Shown here piece by piece: positions 25,023-34,175 of a DNA stretch of 64,000 nt. Position 1 is the first letter of the stretch, and each line of letters starts with the position of its first letter. The stretch spans positions 1,674,001-1,738,000 of the forward strand of contig NZ_FQLF01000002.1 in NCBI RefSeq assembly GCF_900120175.1, in the 5' to 3' direction. The stretch comes from Oceanicoccus sp. KOV_DT_Chl. Its GTDB lineage: Bacteria > Pseudomonadota > Gammaproteobacteria > Pseudomonadales > Dasaniaceae. Under the pieces are notes generated by a model. That model was not told the DNA's origin. It worked only from the letters and a program-made list of their open reading frames with translations, and made no database searches. The position numbers and the translations under genes are program-made.

Positions 25023-25710
25023 ATGTCATCTTCAATAGAATTTAATATAGCAAAGGTCCAGCAAGCCATCCGCCTTGCGGAACAAAAATACTGCCGCGAG
25101 CCTCATTCTGTTCAATTAATAGCCGTCAGCAAGACGCGTTCAGCTTCTGAGATCCGGGAAGCCGCGGCCGCTGGTATCACCGAGCTTGGCGAAAACTATT
25201 TACAGGAAGCGCTGGAAAAACAAGCGGAGCTCACCAATTTACAGCTGAACTGGCATTTTATCGGCCCGATACAAGCCAATAAAACCGCGCCATTGCCGAA
25301 CAGTTTGCCTGGGTGCACAGCGTTGATCGTCTTAAAATTGCGCAACGTTTAAATGAGCAGCGTCCTACCACCCTTCCCAAACTCAATATTTGCCTACAGG
25401 TCAATATCAGCGAAGAACACTCTAAATCAGGTGTTGCACTCACTGAACTGGAAGCCCTCGCTGCTCAAGTCGCAGCGCTGCCCGCTTGCAGTTACGAGGC
25501 CTTATGGCTATCCCCAAAGCGACTAGCGATAGCTCAGCACAACGCACAGCCTTTGCGCGGCTCAGTACCGCACTCAATCAATTACGAATTCATCACCCAC
25601 AACTCGACACCCTATCCATGGGAATGTCGGCAGATATGGAATCCGCGATCGCAGAAGGTGCCACGATCGTCAGGATTGGTACGGATTTGTTTGGTAGTCG
25701 AAGCCGCTAA
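25023..25710 (+). CDS. yggS: PLP homeostasis protein YggS (two apparent base losses)
   Basis: YggS/PROSC binds pyridoxal phosphate on a single TIM-barrel and helps keep PLP and amino-acid pools in balance. Three frames together make one protein. The first (from ATG 25023) holds QLIAVSKTRS with the PLP lysine and ELGENYLQEA; adding a C at about 25286 gives NKTRAIAEQFAWVHSVDR and the second frame; adding a C at about 25482 gives LPRLQLRGLMAIP and the third, which ends SMGMSADMESAIAEGATIVR, GTDLFG. The restored length of 229 residues is normal. Both losses are in C runs. It is followed by proC, the usual neighbour. Confidence 0.9.
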
Positions 25711-25801
25711 GCCTGTACCTCACTGCTGCCTGCCCTGCTATACTGCCGGGCCTAAGAACAGCGCGTTAACCATTATTTAAGCAAGCAAAAGGTACTTAAT
25801 C

Positions 25802-26647
25802 TTGTCTACTGTCAGTTCTGATACTCCCCACTCCAACATCACGTTTATCGGCGCTGGTAATATGGCAGCCAGTATTATTGGTGGCTTGGTCAATAAAGGC
25901 TTTGCGCCACACTCAATCACTGCCAGCGACCCTTACCCTCAGTCTTTAAGTAATTTGCGTGAAGTGGCCGCCGTGAATATCACTGATGACAACCACCAGG
26001 CCATCGCCAATGCTGACGTAGTAGTCCTGGCGGTGAAACCGCAGGTGATGAAACCTATATTGCAAGATCTGGCCAGCAGCGCCCAGCAGTCAAAACCGCT
26101 GATTATTTCCATTGCCGCGGGCATCGAGATTCACAGCCTGAATAAATGGCTGGGCGGCAATATGGCCATTGTCCGCTGCATGCCTAACACCCCATCTTTG
26201 GTGCAAACAGGGGCAACGGCATTATTCGCCAACGATCTAGTTACTGAGCAACAACGCCAAGCAGCAGATTCTATCTTGCGCGCAGTGGGTATTGCTTTAT
26301 GGGTAGATCAGGAAAGCCAGCTGGATGCTGTCACTGCTGTCTCTGGTAGTGGCCCCGCTTACTTCTTTCTATTAATGGAGGCCATGCAAGCCGCAGGCGA
26401 ACAGTTGGGACTCAGCGCCGATGTGGCCAAGCAATTGACCTTGCAAACGGCTTTGGGAGCAGCACAAATGGCTATTTCCAGCGACGTGGATGCTGCCGAG
26501 CTACGACGGCGGGTCACCTCACCTGGTGGCACTACCGAACAGGCTATCAAAGTCTTCGAAGATCAGGGCATGCGGGATATTGTTAACCAAGCCCTGATCG
26601 CTTGCCGCGATCGATCTGAAGAATTAGCGAAACTGCTGGATGAATAA
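25802..26647 (+). CDS. proC: Pyrroline-5-carboxylate reductase
   Basis: ProC reduces pyrroline-5-carboxylate to proline with NAD(P)H. The 281-residue protein shows the dinucleotide motif FIGAGNMAASIIGG near the N-terminus, VVVLAVKPQVM, the MPNTPSLV block and the C-terminal signature AVSGSGPAYFFLLMEAM with RRRVTSPGGTTEQAI. The apparent start is TTG at 25802 with AAGG about 11 bases upstream; no ATG lies nearby. It is downstream of yggS and 73 bp before yggT, a conserved group. Confidence 0.95.
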   Translation: MSTVSSDTPHSNITFIGAGNMAASIIGGLVNKGFAPHSITASDPYPQSLSNLREVAAVNITDDNHQAIANADVVVLAVKPQVMKPILQDLASSAQQSKPLIISIAAGIEIHSLNKWLGGNMAIVRCMPNTPSLVQTGATALFANDLVTEQQRQAADSILRAVGIALWVDQESQLDAVTAVSGSGPAYFFLLMEAMQAAGEQLGLSADVAKQLTLQTALGAAQMAISSDVDAAELRRRVTSPGGTTEQAIKVFEDQGMRDIVNQALIACRDRSEELAKLLDE

Positions 26648-26720
26648 TTAATCTCAAGACTGGAATAATGCCATCAGTACCACCATTATTTAATTTTTAT
26701 ACTACTAAGGCTACGACTCT

Positions 26721-27308
26721 ATGGATGCTTTGCGCGAAATTGCGAATCTACTAATCCAGACATTTTTTAATCTCTATATACTGGCGCTACTGCTAAGACT
26801 ATTGCTGCAATTATCCAAGGCGGATTTTTATAACCCCATCTCCCAGTTTATGGTGAAAGTAACCCAGCCAGTAGTGGCACCGACTCGCCGTATGATTCCC
26901 AGTGTTGGCCGCATTGATAGCGCGACGCTAGTCATCGTATTGCTATTACAAATGCTCGCCACTACTGCCCTGGTGCTTATTCAGGGTTACCCCATACCCA
27001 ATCCAGTCTCACTCGCCATTTGGGGCGTACTCGGTACGCTGGGGATGGTAATCAATATTTATTTTGTTGCTATTATTGCTTCAATTATTTTAAGCTGGGT
27101 CGCGCCTGGCAGCTACAACCCCACCATTCTATTACTGCATCAGCTGACCGAGCCGGTGATGGCACCATTCCGCAAACTACTCCCGTCAATGGGTGGTTTG
27201 GACTTGTCGCCTATCTTTGTGTTTCTAGCCATCAATATTTTCCAAATCATACTCAATAATCTAGCCGTCTATGCCCGACTACCCGCCGCCTATGTGATTG
27301 GAATATAG
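26721..27308 (+). CDS. yggT: YggT family membrane protein
   Basis: A 195-residue inner-membrane protein with two copies of the YGGT domain (about residues 1-90 and 100-190). Each has hydrophobic helices and the repeated PxxxP-RRM/RKL loop (VAPTRRMIPSVGRID and MAPFRKLLPSMGGLD). Members are linked to osmotic tolerance or membrane protein partitioning in some bacteria, but the molecular role is not settled. It lies between proC and yggU. The stop overlaps or abuts the next gene. Confidence 0.92.
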   Translation: MDALREIANLLIQTFFNLYILALLLRLLLQLSKADFYNPISQFMVKVTQPVVAPTRRMIPSVGRIDSATLVIVLLLQMLATTALVLIQGYPIPNPVSLAIWGVLGTLGMVINIYFVAIIASIILSWVAPGSYNPTILLLHQLTEPVMAPFRKLLPSMGGLDLSPIFVFLAINIFQIILNNLAVYARLPAAYVIGI

Positions 27309-27310
27309 CT

Positions 27311-27610
27311 CTGAAGGACTGTTTTTACCGCTGGCAAGGCGAGCATCTACTGCTGTTTTGCCACTTACAACCGAAAGCTTGCAATGATGAATTTGCCGGC
27401 CTCCATGCCGAGCGCTTAAAAGTGCGCATCTCCGCTCCGCCTATCGACGGTAAAGCCAACAAGCACTTGCAAGCGTTTATCGCCAAACAGTTTGGTGTCG
27501 CCAAAACAGCTGTGACTATTGTCCATGGCGAGCTGGGTAGACTTAAAACGCTGCGGATAACTCAACCAAGACGAATACCAAGCGTGCTTAAAATAGAAAA
27601 ACCCCTGTAA
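27311..27610 (+). CDS. yggU: YggU / DUF167 family protein (start not resolvable)
   Basis: The frame FYRWQGEHLLLFCHLQPKAC, then AERLKVRISAPPIDGKANKH and VTIVHGELGRLKTLRI, is a full DUF167 domain, a small basic protein of unknown function normally encoded after yggT. There is no ATG, GTG or TTG in frame between the upstream stop (27257-27259) and residue V at 27422, which is too far inside the domain. A GAAGGA Shine-Dalgarno at 27313-27318 suggests the real start lies just after it. A CTG at 27311 is used here only as the left limit. A lost or gained base near the T run at 27322-27326 could hide the start. Confidence 0.75.
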   Translation: MKDCFYRWQGEHLLLFCHLQPKACNDEFAGLHAERLKVRISAPPIDGKANKHLQAFIAKQFGVAKTAVTIVHGELGRLKTLRITQPRRIPSVLKIEKPL

Positions 27611-27680
27611 TTTCAAGAATCTATTGCAGTCGCTTGCTTGAATTATTAGACTCCGATCAGTTTAAAATCAGGTTTTATCC

Positions 27681-28841
27681 ATGTCCGTGAATACCAACAA
27701 CACCGTGCCTGGCTCTGTTGGAGTTGTTACTCCCCGGATCCAACACTTTGACCAGCCAGTTACTCTGGCCTGTGGTCGCACGCTCGCGCAATATGAATTG
27801 GTATATGAAACCTATGGCACGCTCAATGCCGATGCCTCCAACGCTGTGCTGATTTGTCATGCGCTGTCCGGCCACCATCATGCCGCCGGCTTACACCATG
27901 AAGATGATAGCAAACCCGGCTGGTGGGATAGCTATATCGGCCCCGGTAAGCCAATTGATTCCTCGCAATTTTATATTGTCAGCCTCAATAATATCGGCGG
28001 TTGCCACGGCTCTACCGGCCCTCAATCGATCAACCCGGAAACCGGCAAAGCCTGGCAAAAAGACTTTCCACCTTTGCGCTGCCGTGACTGGGTAGAGACC
28101 CAGCGCGCATTAATGAATGTGTTAGGTATCAACAGCTGGGCAGCTGTTATTGGCGGTAGCTTAGGTGGCATGCAAGCCATGCGCTGGGCATTGGAATATC
28201 CGAGTGAAGTTCGTCATTGCATCGTGATTGCCTCAGCAATGAAATTAACCGCGCAAAATATCGCTTTTAATGAAGTCGCCAGACAAGCAATCTGCTCTGA
28301 TCTGGATTTTCATGACGGCTATTATATGGACCACAATGTCATCCCGAGGCGCGGCTTGCGCTTGGCCCGGATGGTAGGTCACATTACCTATTTATCTGAA
28401 GATGGCATGGGTAAAAAATTCGGTCGCGAATTAAAAGCCGGCACCTTTCAACTGGGTAGCGATGAGGATGTGGAGTTTCAAGTGGAAAGTTATTTGCGTT
28501 ACCAAGGCGATAGCTTTTCAGAAACTTTTGATGCCAACACCTATATTCTGATGACCAAAGCACTGGATTATTTTGATCTCGCCCGCGAGTACGATGACGA
28601 TCCGGTAAAAGCATTTACCCAGGCGCAATGTTCATTTCTTGTGGTTTCCTTTACCTCAGATTGGCGCTTTTCACCGGAGCGATCACGGGAGATTGTCGAC
28701 GCACTTATCGCGGCCAATAAGCCGGTTAATTACGCAGAAATTGAAGCCAGCTTCGGCCACGATGCCTTTTTAATTCCTAACCAGCGCTATGAAAACGTGT
28801 TCCGTGCTTATATGCAGCGCGTCGCGCAGGAGTGTGGCTGA
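27681..28841 (+). CDS. metX: Homoserine O-succinyl/acetyltransferase MetX
   Basis: MetX acylates homoserine, the entry step of methionine synthesis. The 386-residue alpha/beta-hydrolase has the oxyanion block [12 protein letters not shown], the nucleophile elbow [12 protein letters not shown] (S160), and a late Asp/His pair in FTSDWRFSP and FGHDAFLI. Pseudomonas enzymes at this locus, paired with metW, use succinyl-CoA; the acyl donor here is inferred from that. The stop TGA shares its last base with the ATG of metW, indicating translational coupling. Confidence 0.95.
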   Translation: MSVNTNNTVPGSVGVVTPRIQHFDQPVTLACGRTLAQYELVYETYGTLNADASNAVLICHALSGHHHAAGLHHEDDSKPGWWDSYIGPGKPIDSSQFYIVSLNNIGGCHGSTGPQSINPETGKAWQKDFPPLRCRDWVETQRALMNVLGINSWAAVIGGSLGGMQAMRWALEYPSEVRHCIVIASAMKLTAQNIAFNEVARQAICSDLDFHDGYYMDHNVIPRRGLRLARMVGHITYLSEDGMGKKFGRELKAGTFQLGSDEDVEFQVESYLRYQGDSFSETFDANTYILMTKALDYFDLAREYDDDPVKAFTQAQCSFLVVSFTSDWRFSPERSREIVDALIAANKPVNYAEIEASFGHDAFLIPNQRYENVFRAYMQRVAQECG

Positions 28842-29431
28842 TGCGTTTTGACTTACAACTTATTCCCCACTGGATTCAAGCGAACACTCGCGTATTGGAT
28901 TTAGGCTGTGGCGATGGCGCGTTACTGCAAAAGTTGATAGAAACCAAGCAAGTCAATGGCCTGGGTATTGAAATCGACGAAGACCAAATCACCCACTGTA
29001 TTGCTAACGGTTTAAATGTGGTTGAACAGGATCTTAATAAAGGCCTGAGTAATTTTCAGGACAATAGCTTTGATGTTGTCATTATGGCGCACGCCCTGCA
29101 AACACTACACAACCCACATATCGTTATTGATGAAATGTTACGGGTCGGCAAAGAGTGTATTGTCACCTTTCCCAATTTTGCGCACTGGCGTTGTCGTTGG
29201 TACCTGAGCCAACACGGCCGTATGCCCGTGTCTAAATCAATGCCTTACTCCTGGTATGACACACCCAACATCCACTTTTTCACTGTTAAAGACTTTGAAA
29301 GCCTATGCCGGGAAAAGAATATTAATATTATTCGCAGTACGGTAGTCGGCTTCGATAGCAGTGAAAGCTTTCTTGGCGCCTTAATACCAAATTTATTTGG
29401 TGTAACCGCGGTTTACCATATTAGCCGTTAA
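28841..29431 (+). CDS. metW: Methionine biosynthesis protein MetW
   Basis: MetW is a 196-residue class I methyltransferase-like protein always found beside metX and needed for its full function in several bacteria. SAM-binding motif RVLDLGCGDGALLQKL at about 21-36; further blocks VIMAHALQTLHNP and VTFPNFAHWRCRWYLSQHGRMP, typical of MetW. The ATG at 28841 overlaps the metX stop by one base (TGATG). It is followed by a DUF4426 gene and rdgB as in Pseudomonas. Confidence 0.95.
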   Translation: MRFDLQLIPHWIQANTRVLDLGCGDGALLQKLIETKQVNGLGIEIDEDQITHCIANGLNVVEQDLNKGLSNFQDNSFDVVIMAHALQTLHNPHIVIDEMLRVGKECIVTFPNFAHWRCRWYLSQHGRMPVSKSMPYSWYDTPNIHFFTVKDFESLCREKNINIIRSTVVGFDSSESFLGALIPNLFGVTAVYHISR

Positions 29432-29449
29432 ACCATCACAGGAACTCCT

Positions 29450-29848
29450 ATGCGTGCTTTCACAGCTTTTATTTGTCTATTACTCAGCACTTCACTGCAC
29501 GCCGAAAACAGCAAGGTTTTTGGTGACTATGAAGTCTATTACAACGTATTGAACTCCACGTTCATTACTCCGGAAGTTGCCAAAGCCTACCAAATCGTTC
29601 GCGGAAAAAATCGAGCGTTGGTTAATATTGCAGTGCGCAAACAATTAGATAAAGGAATGAGTCGCGCTAAAAAATCTCTCATTAGCGGAGAGAGTTCGGA
29701 CTTGATTCATACCAAAACTCTGGATTTTAAAGAAATAATCGAACAAGACGCTATCTACTATCTTGCCGAGTTAAGTTTTAATGACAAAGAACTGCGAACC
29801 TTTACTATTAAAATACAACCTGATCCCAATATTGCCCCTATACCCTAA
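29450..29848 (+). CDS. DUF4426 periplasmic protein
   Basis: A 132-residue exported protein of the DUF4426 family, function unknown. A signal peptide is visible (MRAFTAFICLLLSTSLHAEN, cut probably after HA). The mature part carries the family pattern FGDYEVYYNVLNSTFITPEV and YQIVRGKNRALVNIAVRK. AGGAA precedes the ATG. It lies 18 bp after metW and 36 bp before rdgB; this conserved position suggests co-transcription with the methionine genes. Confidence 0.88.
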   Translation: MRAFTAFICLLLSTSLHAENSKVFGDYEVYYNVLNSTFITPEVAKAYQIVRGKNRALVNIAVRKQLDKGMSRAKKSLISGESSDLIHTKTLDFKEIIEQDAIYYLAELSFNDKELRTFTIKIQPDPNIAPIP

Positions 29849-29884
29849 AGTTTAATCACACCTTATATATCGACGAATAACATC

Positions 29885-30475
29885 ATGCAAAAAGTCGTTC
29901 TAGCCAGTGGCAACCAAGGTAAGTTAAAAGAGTTTCAACAGCTCTTAAGCGGCTGTGGTTATGAAGTATTAGCGCAGTCAGATTTTAATGTCCCTGATGT
30001 TGCCGAGACGGGCCTCAGCTTTGTCGAAAATGCCATCATCAAGGCCCGCCACGCCTCACTCCATTCAGGCTTACCGGCTATCGCCGATGATTCGGGTCTT
30101 GAGGTCGATGCACTTAACGGCCAACCCGGTATCTATTCAGCGCGCTTTGCTGGCACTCCCAGTAATGACCAGCACAACAATGAAAAACTGTTAGCCGATT
30201 TAGCTGATGTGCCCGCAGCCAATCGCAGCGCTCGCTTCCAGTGCCTATTGGTTTATATGCAGCACCATCAGGACCCCACACCATTGATATGCCAGGGCAG
30301 CTGGGATGGGCGAATTCTATTTGAGGCTGCAGGATCTAATGGCTTTGGCTACGACCCCTTATTTTTTGTGCCGGAAAAAAATTGCAGTTCCGCCGAATTA
30401 CCATCATCAGTAAAAAATGCTATCAGCCATCGCGGTAAAGCAATGCATTTATTACTTCAGCACTGGCAAAAATAG
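29885..30475 (+). CDS. rdgB: dITP/XTP pyrophosphatase RdgB (HAM1 family)
   Basis: RdgB hydrolyses non-canonical purine triphosphates such as dITP and XTP to keep them out of DNA. The 196-residue protein shows LASGNQGKLKEFQQLL at the N-terminus, FVENAIIKARHA, the catalytic block AIADDSGLEVDALNG, FGYDPLFFVPE and the C-terminal SHRGKAM. It ends the metX-metW group. In Pseudomonas hemW follows immediately; here a 364-bp gap and accessory genes follow. Confidence 0.96.
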   Translation: MQKVVLASGNQGKLKEFQQLLSGCGYEVLAQSDFNVPDVAETGLSFVENAIIKARHASLHSGLPAIADDSGLEVDALNGQPGIYSARFAGTPSNDQHNNEKLLADLADVPAANRSARFQCLLVYMQHHQDPTPLICQGSWDGRILFEAAGSNGFGYDPLFFVPEKNCSSAELPSSVKNAISHRGKAMHLLLQHWQK

Positions 30476-30839
30476 TGCACAGCTCTACCGCCAGCCGCCC
30501 CCAGAATAGTGCAACCTTTTATGGCGCGCACCATTTTTGATATTTCGGTGTAACTTATAAAGTTATTTTGAAATAAGTCATTGATTCTTTTACTACAAGT
30601 AAAATGCAAGTGTAAAGAAATGTTTGCATGAAAATATGGCGCCTCATTTTTTTCTCGCACCACTCTTAAACTTTTGACTAATCGATGACTAAAGATGTGC
30701 TTCTTAAGCTATATCTTTTTCTGCTTTTTTATGGCTTTTTACGCAAAATTCTGTCTTTTTTATTTTTTGGCATCAGCTTTGCAATACCCAGGGTGGACCA
30801 TAAATTTACTGGTTAACTTTAAACTCCAAGGAGCATGTA
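30476..30839. other. Intergenic region between rdgB and a small periplasmic protein gene
   Basis: About 360 bp without a convincing gene. The second half is T-rich. A TTGAAA at about 30571 may be a -35 element but no good -10 follows, so I do not call a promoter. A hydrophobic 60-codon frame covers 30695-30877 but overlaps the start and ribosome-binding site of the next gene and looks like chance coding in T-rich DNA. Confidence 0.45.
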
Positions 30840-31154
30840 ATGAAAAAATTAATGTTTGCACTATCTATGGGTATTAGCACTTTTGCTAACGCAGCTGATT
30901 GTTTAGACCCAGAGTGGTTCAAGACTCAGCCAGCGATTGTTTCAGGTGCATCGGCAACTTTTAATGAAATGTATCAAGTACAAACTGAAGTAAAGGAATA
31001 TGTCAAAAAAGGCACTGCCTCTCTGGACTGCCTCCACACTTCGTATCGCTACAATATCATTGTTGACCAAATGCAGAATGCCGCTAATAAATACAATCAA
31101 GAACTGAAAGCATACCGTGATCAGGCTAGTTCAAATAGTGTAGCTGTTAACTAA
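30840..31154 (+). CDS. Small periplasmic protein, unknown function
   Basis: A 104-residue protein that I do not recognise. It has a clear signal peptide (MKKLMFALSMGISTFANAAD, cut after NA-A), and an AAGGAG Shine-Dalgarno seven bases before the ATG, so it is very likely translated. The mature part of about 85 residues is helical in character, with two cysteines (in AADCLDPEW and SLDCLHTSY) that could form a disulfide. It stands alone after a long AT-rich leader, with no operon partner on its strand. Confidence 0.8.
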   Translation: MKKLMFALSMGISTFANAADCLDPEWFKTQPAIVSGASATFNEMYQVQTEVKEYVKKGTASLDCLHTSYRYNIIVDQMQNAANKYNQELKAYRDQASSNSVAVN

Positions 31155-31241
31155 ACAAGCATGCAAAAGACTGCAACTACTGACATTAAAATCACCAACA
31201 TAGAAGCTGTAGACAGTGCCGCTAACAATAACTAAGGCACT

Positions 31242-32354
31242 CTATTTTTCTCCCATAAAAGATAAATAATCCTGTAATTTTAAATCCTCCATTGCTTTGC
31301 TTGCGCGAATTAACCCGGCCGCTGCAATTTTCTCTTCCTGCATAGTATTTGATGCCGCTGTTACTGCTGCAGAAATCCACACATAGGAGGCATGTAGCAA
31401 GTATTGCTGTTGTGCCACAGTATTGTCCAGATTTATGCCTTGCTTTAACAATCTGCTGGTATAACGTTCAATCAAATGCTGTTGATATTCCCTGCGCAAT
31501 TCGGTAGGTAAAGAGTTAATGATAAAATACGTTACATCACGCATACCGTGCTCATATCCAATCACTTGCCAATCTAACAAACCCGCTTTGCCGTCAGCTT
31601 TGAAGTACATATTGCCAATATGGGCATCTCCGTGCACCAGTGTGCGCTCGCCCTCACCCCACTGTTGCACTAACTTTTCGTAATGTTGATTAATCAGTGT
31701 TGCTATCTGCGGGGTATTTTCAGGCAGCAATTCTTTATAGCGTTTTATAGCTATCGCTGATGACTGTTGGCGCAATAGCGTTAAAAATATATGGTTGCGT
31801 TGATACTGTTGGCGGTTGACCCATTGCCACTGACTATCAAAACGCGCATCTTGCCAGCAACTGGCATGTAAATTTGCTAGCGTATCAATGACCGATTCTG
31901 CTTGCTGCAAATCACAGCGAAAACTGATATCGGTAAACGTTGCCTGATCGGATAGATCCTCGATTAATATTAAGTAGCGGTATCGATTTCCCATTAATCC
32001 AAAGCTATTTGGCTTATCTATGGTTAAATTGGCAGCGATATCACGATAAAAGCCTATCTCATTGAGCCCCAACTGAAAAAGCGCCCCGAAGAAGCGAGTG
32101 GTAAAGTCCGGGGGATTTGTTTTGGCAAAATAGACCTTATTGAGTGCAGGTACGTGCAAGCGCCAACGAGCCGTAGTGCCCTGGTGGATCAGCTCCCACT
32201 GATAACCTTGTAGCTCACCGCGCTCCAGATTAAGTATCCTCGCTAAAGCCCGCGGCGATATTTTTTTCGGATTTAAGGGCCGCTGTATAACCATCGCTAA
32301 ACAGTTATATACAGCGATAGGAGCTAACTTGATCATCGGAAGTAATAAGGACAT
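31242..32354 (-). CDS. Phosphotransferase of the aminoglycoside/choline kinase-like fold
   Basis: A protein-kinase-like phosphotransferase with the Brenner motif LVHGDAHIGNMYF and the following metal-binding LLDWQVIGYEHGMRD. An ATP-lobe region with YLILIEDLSD lies before it. The closest class by eye is the APH / DUF1679 (ecdysteroid kinase-like) group, common in marine bacteria; substrate unknown. The frame is open from 32462, but the sequence before MSLLLPMIKL has no family character, so I place the start at 32354 (370 residues) with low certainty; 32336 is another candidate. It is divergent from the LLM oxidoreductase gene. Confidence 0.82.
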   Translation of the reverse strand: MSLLLPMIKLAPIAVYNCLAMVIQRPLNPKKISPRALARILNLERGELQGYQWELIHQGTTARWRLHVPALNKVYFAKTNPPDFTTRFFGALFQLGLNEIGFYRDIAANLTIDKPNSFGLMGNRYRYLILIEDLSDQATFTDISFRCDLQQAESVIDTLANLHASCWQDARFDSQWQWVNRQQYQRNHIFLTLLRQQSSAIAIKRYKELLPENTPQIATLINQHYEKLVQQWGEGERTLVHGDAHIGNMYFKADGKAGLLDWQVIGYEHGMRDVTYFIINSLPTELRREYQQHLIERYTSRLLKQGINLDNTVAQQQYLLHASYVWISAAVTAASNTMQEEKIAAAGLIRASKAMEDLKLQDYLSFMGEK

Positions 32355-32603
32355 ATCATCGTATTCCACTACTTGGCAATATTTTATCCAGTAAACCTTA
32401 GTCGCCAAGCAGTGTGCCATCCTAATTGCCCTATCGCGAACCGATTGGCAAAAGATTAACAATTTATTATCTTTATAAGCTAAATGGCTTATTCAGGTAT
32501 AACTATCCATACCCAACTCCTGCCATTGATGCCAGACCTCGACCTGCCACAATTAGGCCTTACAATAGAAATCACTCATCCTACTTTAGACCTCGAGCCC
32601 GCT

Positions 32604-33485
32604 ATGAAAATTGGAATTTGTTTACCCTATATGAAGCCCGACATTAATCGTAAAACCATTCTTGATTGGTGCCGAGCAATCGATCAGGGGCCATTTCATA
32701 GCCTTTCGTGTGGTGAGCGTATTAGTGGCTACACCTATGAAATGCGGGTACTACTCTCGGCCGCTGCCGCAGTCACCGAGCGAGTTCGAATTGTGCCGTC
32801 GCTTTATGTATTACCAATGACCGACGCAGTAAGGGCCGCCAAGGAAATAGCTACACTGGATGTGCTTTCTGAAGGCCGTGTCACAGTATGTGTTGGTGTC
32901 GGTGGACGCGAAGATGACTATAAAGCCGTTGGCGCTAATTTTAACAATCGCTTCAAACGCATGGATGATCAAATAGCTACTATGAAAAAGATTTGGGCAG
33001 GTGAGCCCGCTTTTGAAGGCGGTGACGAAATTGGACCTCGTCCCATACAAGCTGGCGGCCCGCCCATTTTAGTTGGCGCCATGGGGCCCAAAAGCATATC
33101 TCGCATTTCGCACTGGGCTGATGGCATCTACGGTTTTGCCATGAACGGCGAACAATCACTCAGTCAATATTTTTTCGATGCTGCTGATGCAGCATGGCAA
33201 CAATCCAACCGTAGCACCTCACCCTATAAAATGGGCGGATTTTGGTACTCACTAGCCGATAACGCTGAATCACAGCTTAAAAGCTATGTATTCGATTATT
33301 TAAAAATCATGGGCGAGGAAGCGGCCCAAAATACTGCCAATAGCATGACGCGCTTTACCCCTGAAGCTATTATTGACGCATTGGACGCTACTGAAGCTGC
33401 GGGTGCAGAAGAGGTTTTTCTAGTACCGGCTACTGCGGATATAGCGGAAGTCGATAAGCTCGCCACTCTTATTGCCAGGCGATAA
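32604..33485 (+). CDS. LLM-class flavin-dependent oxidoreductase
   Basis: A 293-residue luciferase-like monooxygenase/dehydrogenase that should use FMN or F420-like flavin in a TIM barrel. Features: MKIGICLPYMKPDINRKTIL at the start, SLYVLPMTDAVRAAKEIATL, the glycine-rich VCVGVGGREDDYKAVG typical of the family, and PILVGAMGPKSISRISHWAD. The ATG at 32604 begins the first beta strand; a longer frame from 32484 adds 40 unlikely residues. The substrate cannot be told. It is divergent from the phosphotransferase gene, sharing a 249-bp control region. Confidence 0.88.
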   Translation: MKIGICLPYMKPDINRKTILDWCRAIDQGPFHSLSCGERISGYTYEMRVLLSAAAAVTERVRIVPSLYVLPMTDAVRAAKEIATLDVLSEGRVTVCVGVGGREDDYKAVGANFNNRFKRMDDQIATMKKIWAGEPAFEGGDEIGPRPIQAGGPPILVGAMGPKSISRISHWADGIYGFAMNGEQSLSQYFFDAADAAWQQSNRSTSPYKMGGFWYSLADNAESQLKSYVFDYLKIMGEEAAQNTANSMTRFTPEAIIDALDATEAAGAEEVFLVPATADIAEVDKLATLIARR

Positions 33486-33566
33486 AATTAGTTTCGCTAA
33501 AATTTTTGTAACCAGCTAAACTTTGACGCAACAAATCAACTTTTTAGCTTTAGGGGAAATTTTAGT

Positions 33567-34100
33567 ATGGATAAGCTCAATCGATTGCTATTAATAATCA
33601 CAGCAGCGCTTATCGTCAACCTTGGTTTTTTATCAACAGCAAATGCCGACGAAGGTTATTATATTGGCGCTGGTCTGTATCAAGCTGATGTCGATATCTC
33701 AGGTATTGATGGCGATGACACCACCACTGCTTTTTTTGTCGGCTACACTTTTCTCGACTCAAATTTATTAATGTTATCGGCCGAAGGTGGATATTATGAT
33801 TTGGGGGATTTTAGTGAAGGCGCCACCAAATTGAATGCCGAAGCTTTTACCGCCGCTGGTGTGGCTATGCTGCCTCTTGGTCCCCTGTTTGAAATTTACG
33901 CTAAAGTGGGTATTGCTTATATCGATGTTGATGGCCGTTCGGCTTTTGGCGATTTGGATGAAAGTGGCGAAGAGGTTTTTTATGGTGCCGGCGCATCAAT
34001 AGATATCCTGGATACTATTGATATCTATGCAGAGTATCTTCAGTTTGATAATGACGCGGAATCCGAAGTAATTGGAATCGGTGTAAGGCTAGCGTTTTAA
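33567..34100 (+). CDS. Small outer-membrane beta-barrel protein
   Basis: A 177-residue protein with a signal peptide (about 1-27, ending STANADEG) and then alternating hydrophobic/polar strands typical of an eight-stranded barrel: GYYIGAGLYQADVDI, TTAFFVGYTFL, LLMLSAEGGYYDLG, FEIYAKVGIAYIDVDG, VFYGAGASIDIL and IDIYAEYLQFDND, ending in the C-terminal Phe expected for outer-membrane insertion. It resembles OmpA/OmpW-size barrels; specific role unknown. A GGGGAA Shine-Dalgarno lies before the ATG. It is a single gene with a hairpin after it. Confidence 0.85.
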   Translation: MDKLNRLLLIITAALIVNLGFLSTANADEGYYIGAGLYQADVDISGIDGDDTTTAFFVGYTFLDSNLLMLSAEGGYYDLGDFSEGATKLNAEAFTAAGVAMLPLGPLFEIYAKVGIAYIDVDGRSAFGDLDESGEEVFYGAGASIDILDTIDIYAEYLQFDNDAESEVIGIGVRLAF

Positions 34101-34119
34101 GCCTTAATGTTCTTTTTAA

Positions 34120-34146
34120 ACACGCCTCTAAAATCCAGAGGCGTGT
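34120..34146. terminator. Hairpin terminator between convergent genes
   Basis: A 10-bp perfect stem, ACACGCCTCT (34120-34129) with AGAGGCGTGT (34137-34146). It lies between the outer-membrane barrel gene (plus) and trmB (minus). On the minus strand it is followed by TTAAAAAGAA, on the plus strand by no T run, so efficiency is uncertain. Confidence 0.6.
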
Positions 34147-34175
34147 ATCAACAAGATTAACTTTTCTAAAAAAAT

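Noticed and set aside
18036-25483. Programmed frameshifting in pilI, gshB, tonB or yggS
   Set aside because: These families are not known to use frameshifting, the sites lack typical slippery heptamers with downstream structure, and seven sites in 20 kb fit systematic base loss better.
30695-30877. Hydrophobic 60-codon frame before the small periplasmic protein
   Set aside because: It overlaps the ribosome-binding site and start of the better-supported gene at 30840 in another frame and reflects T-rich DNA.
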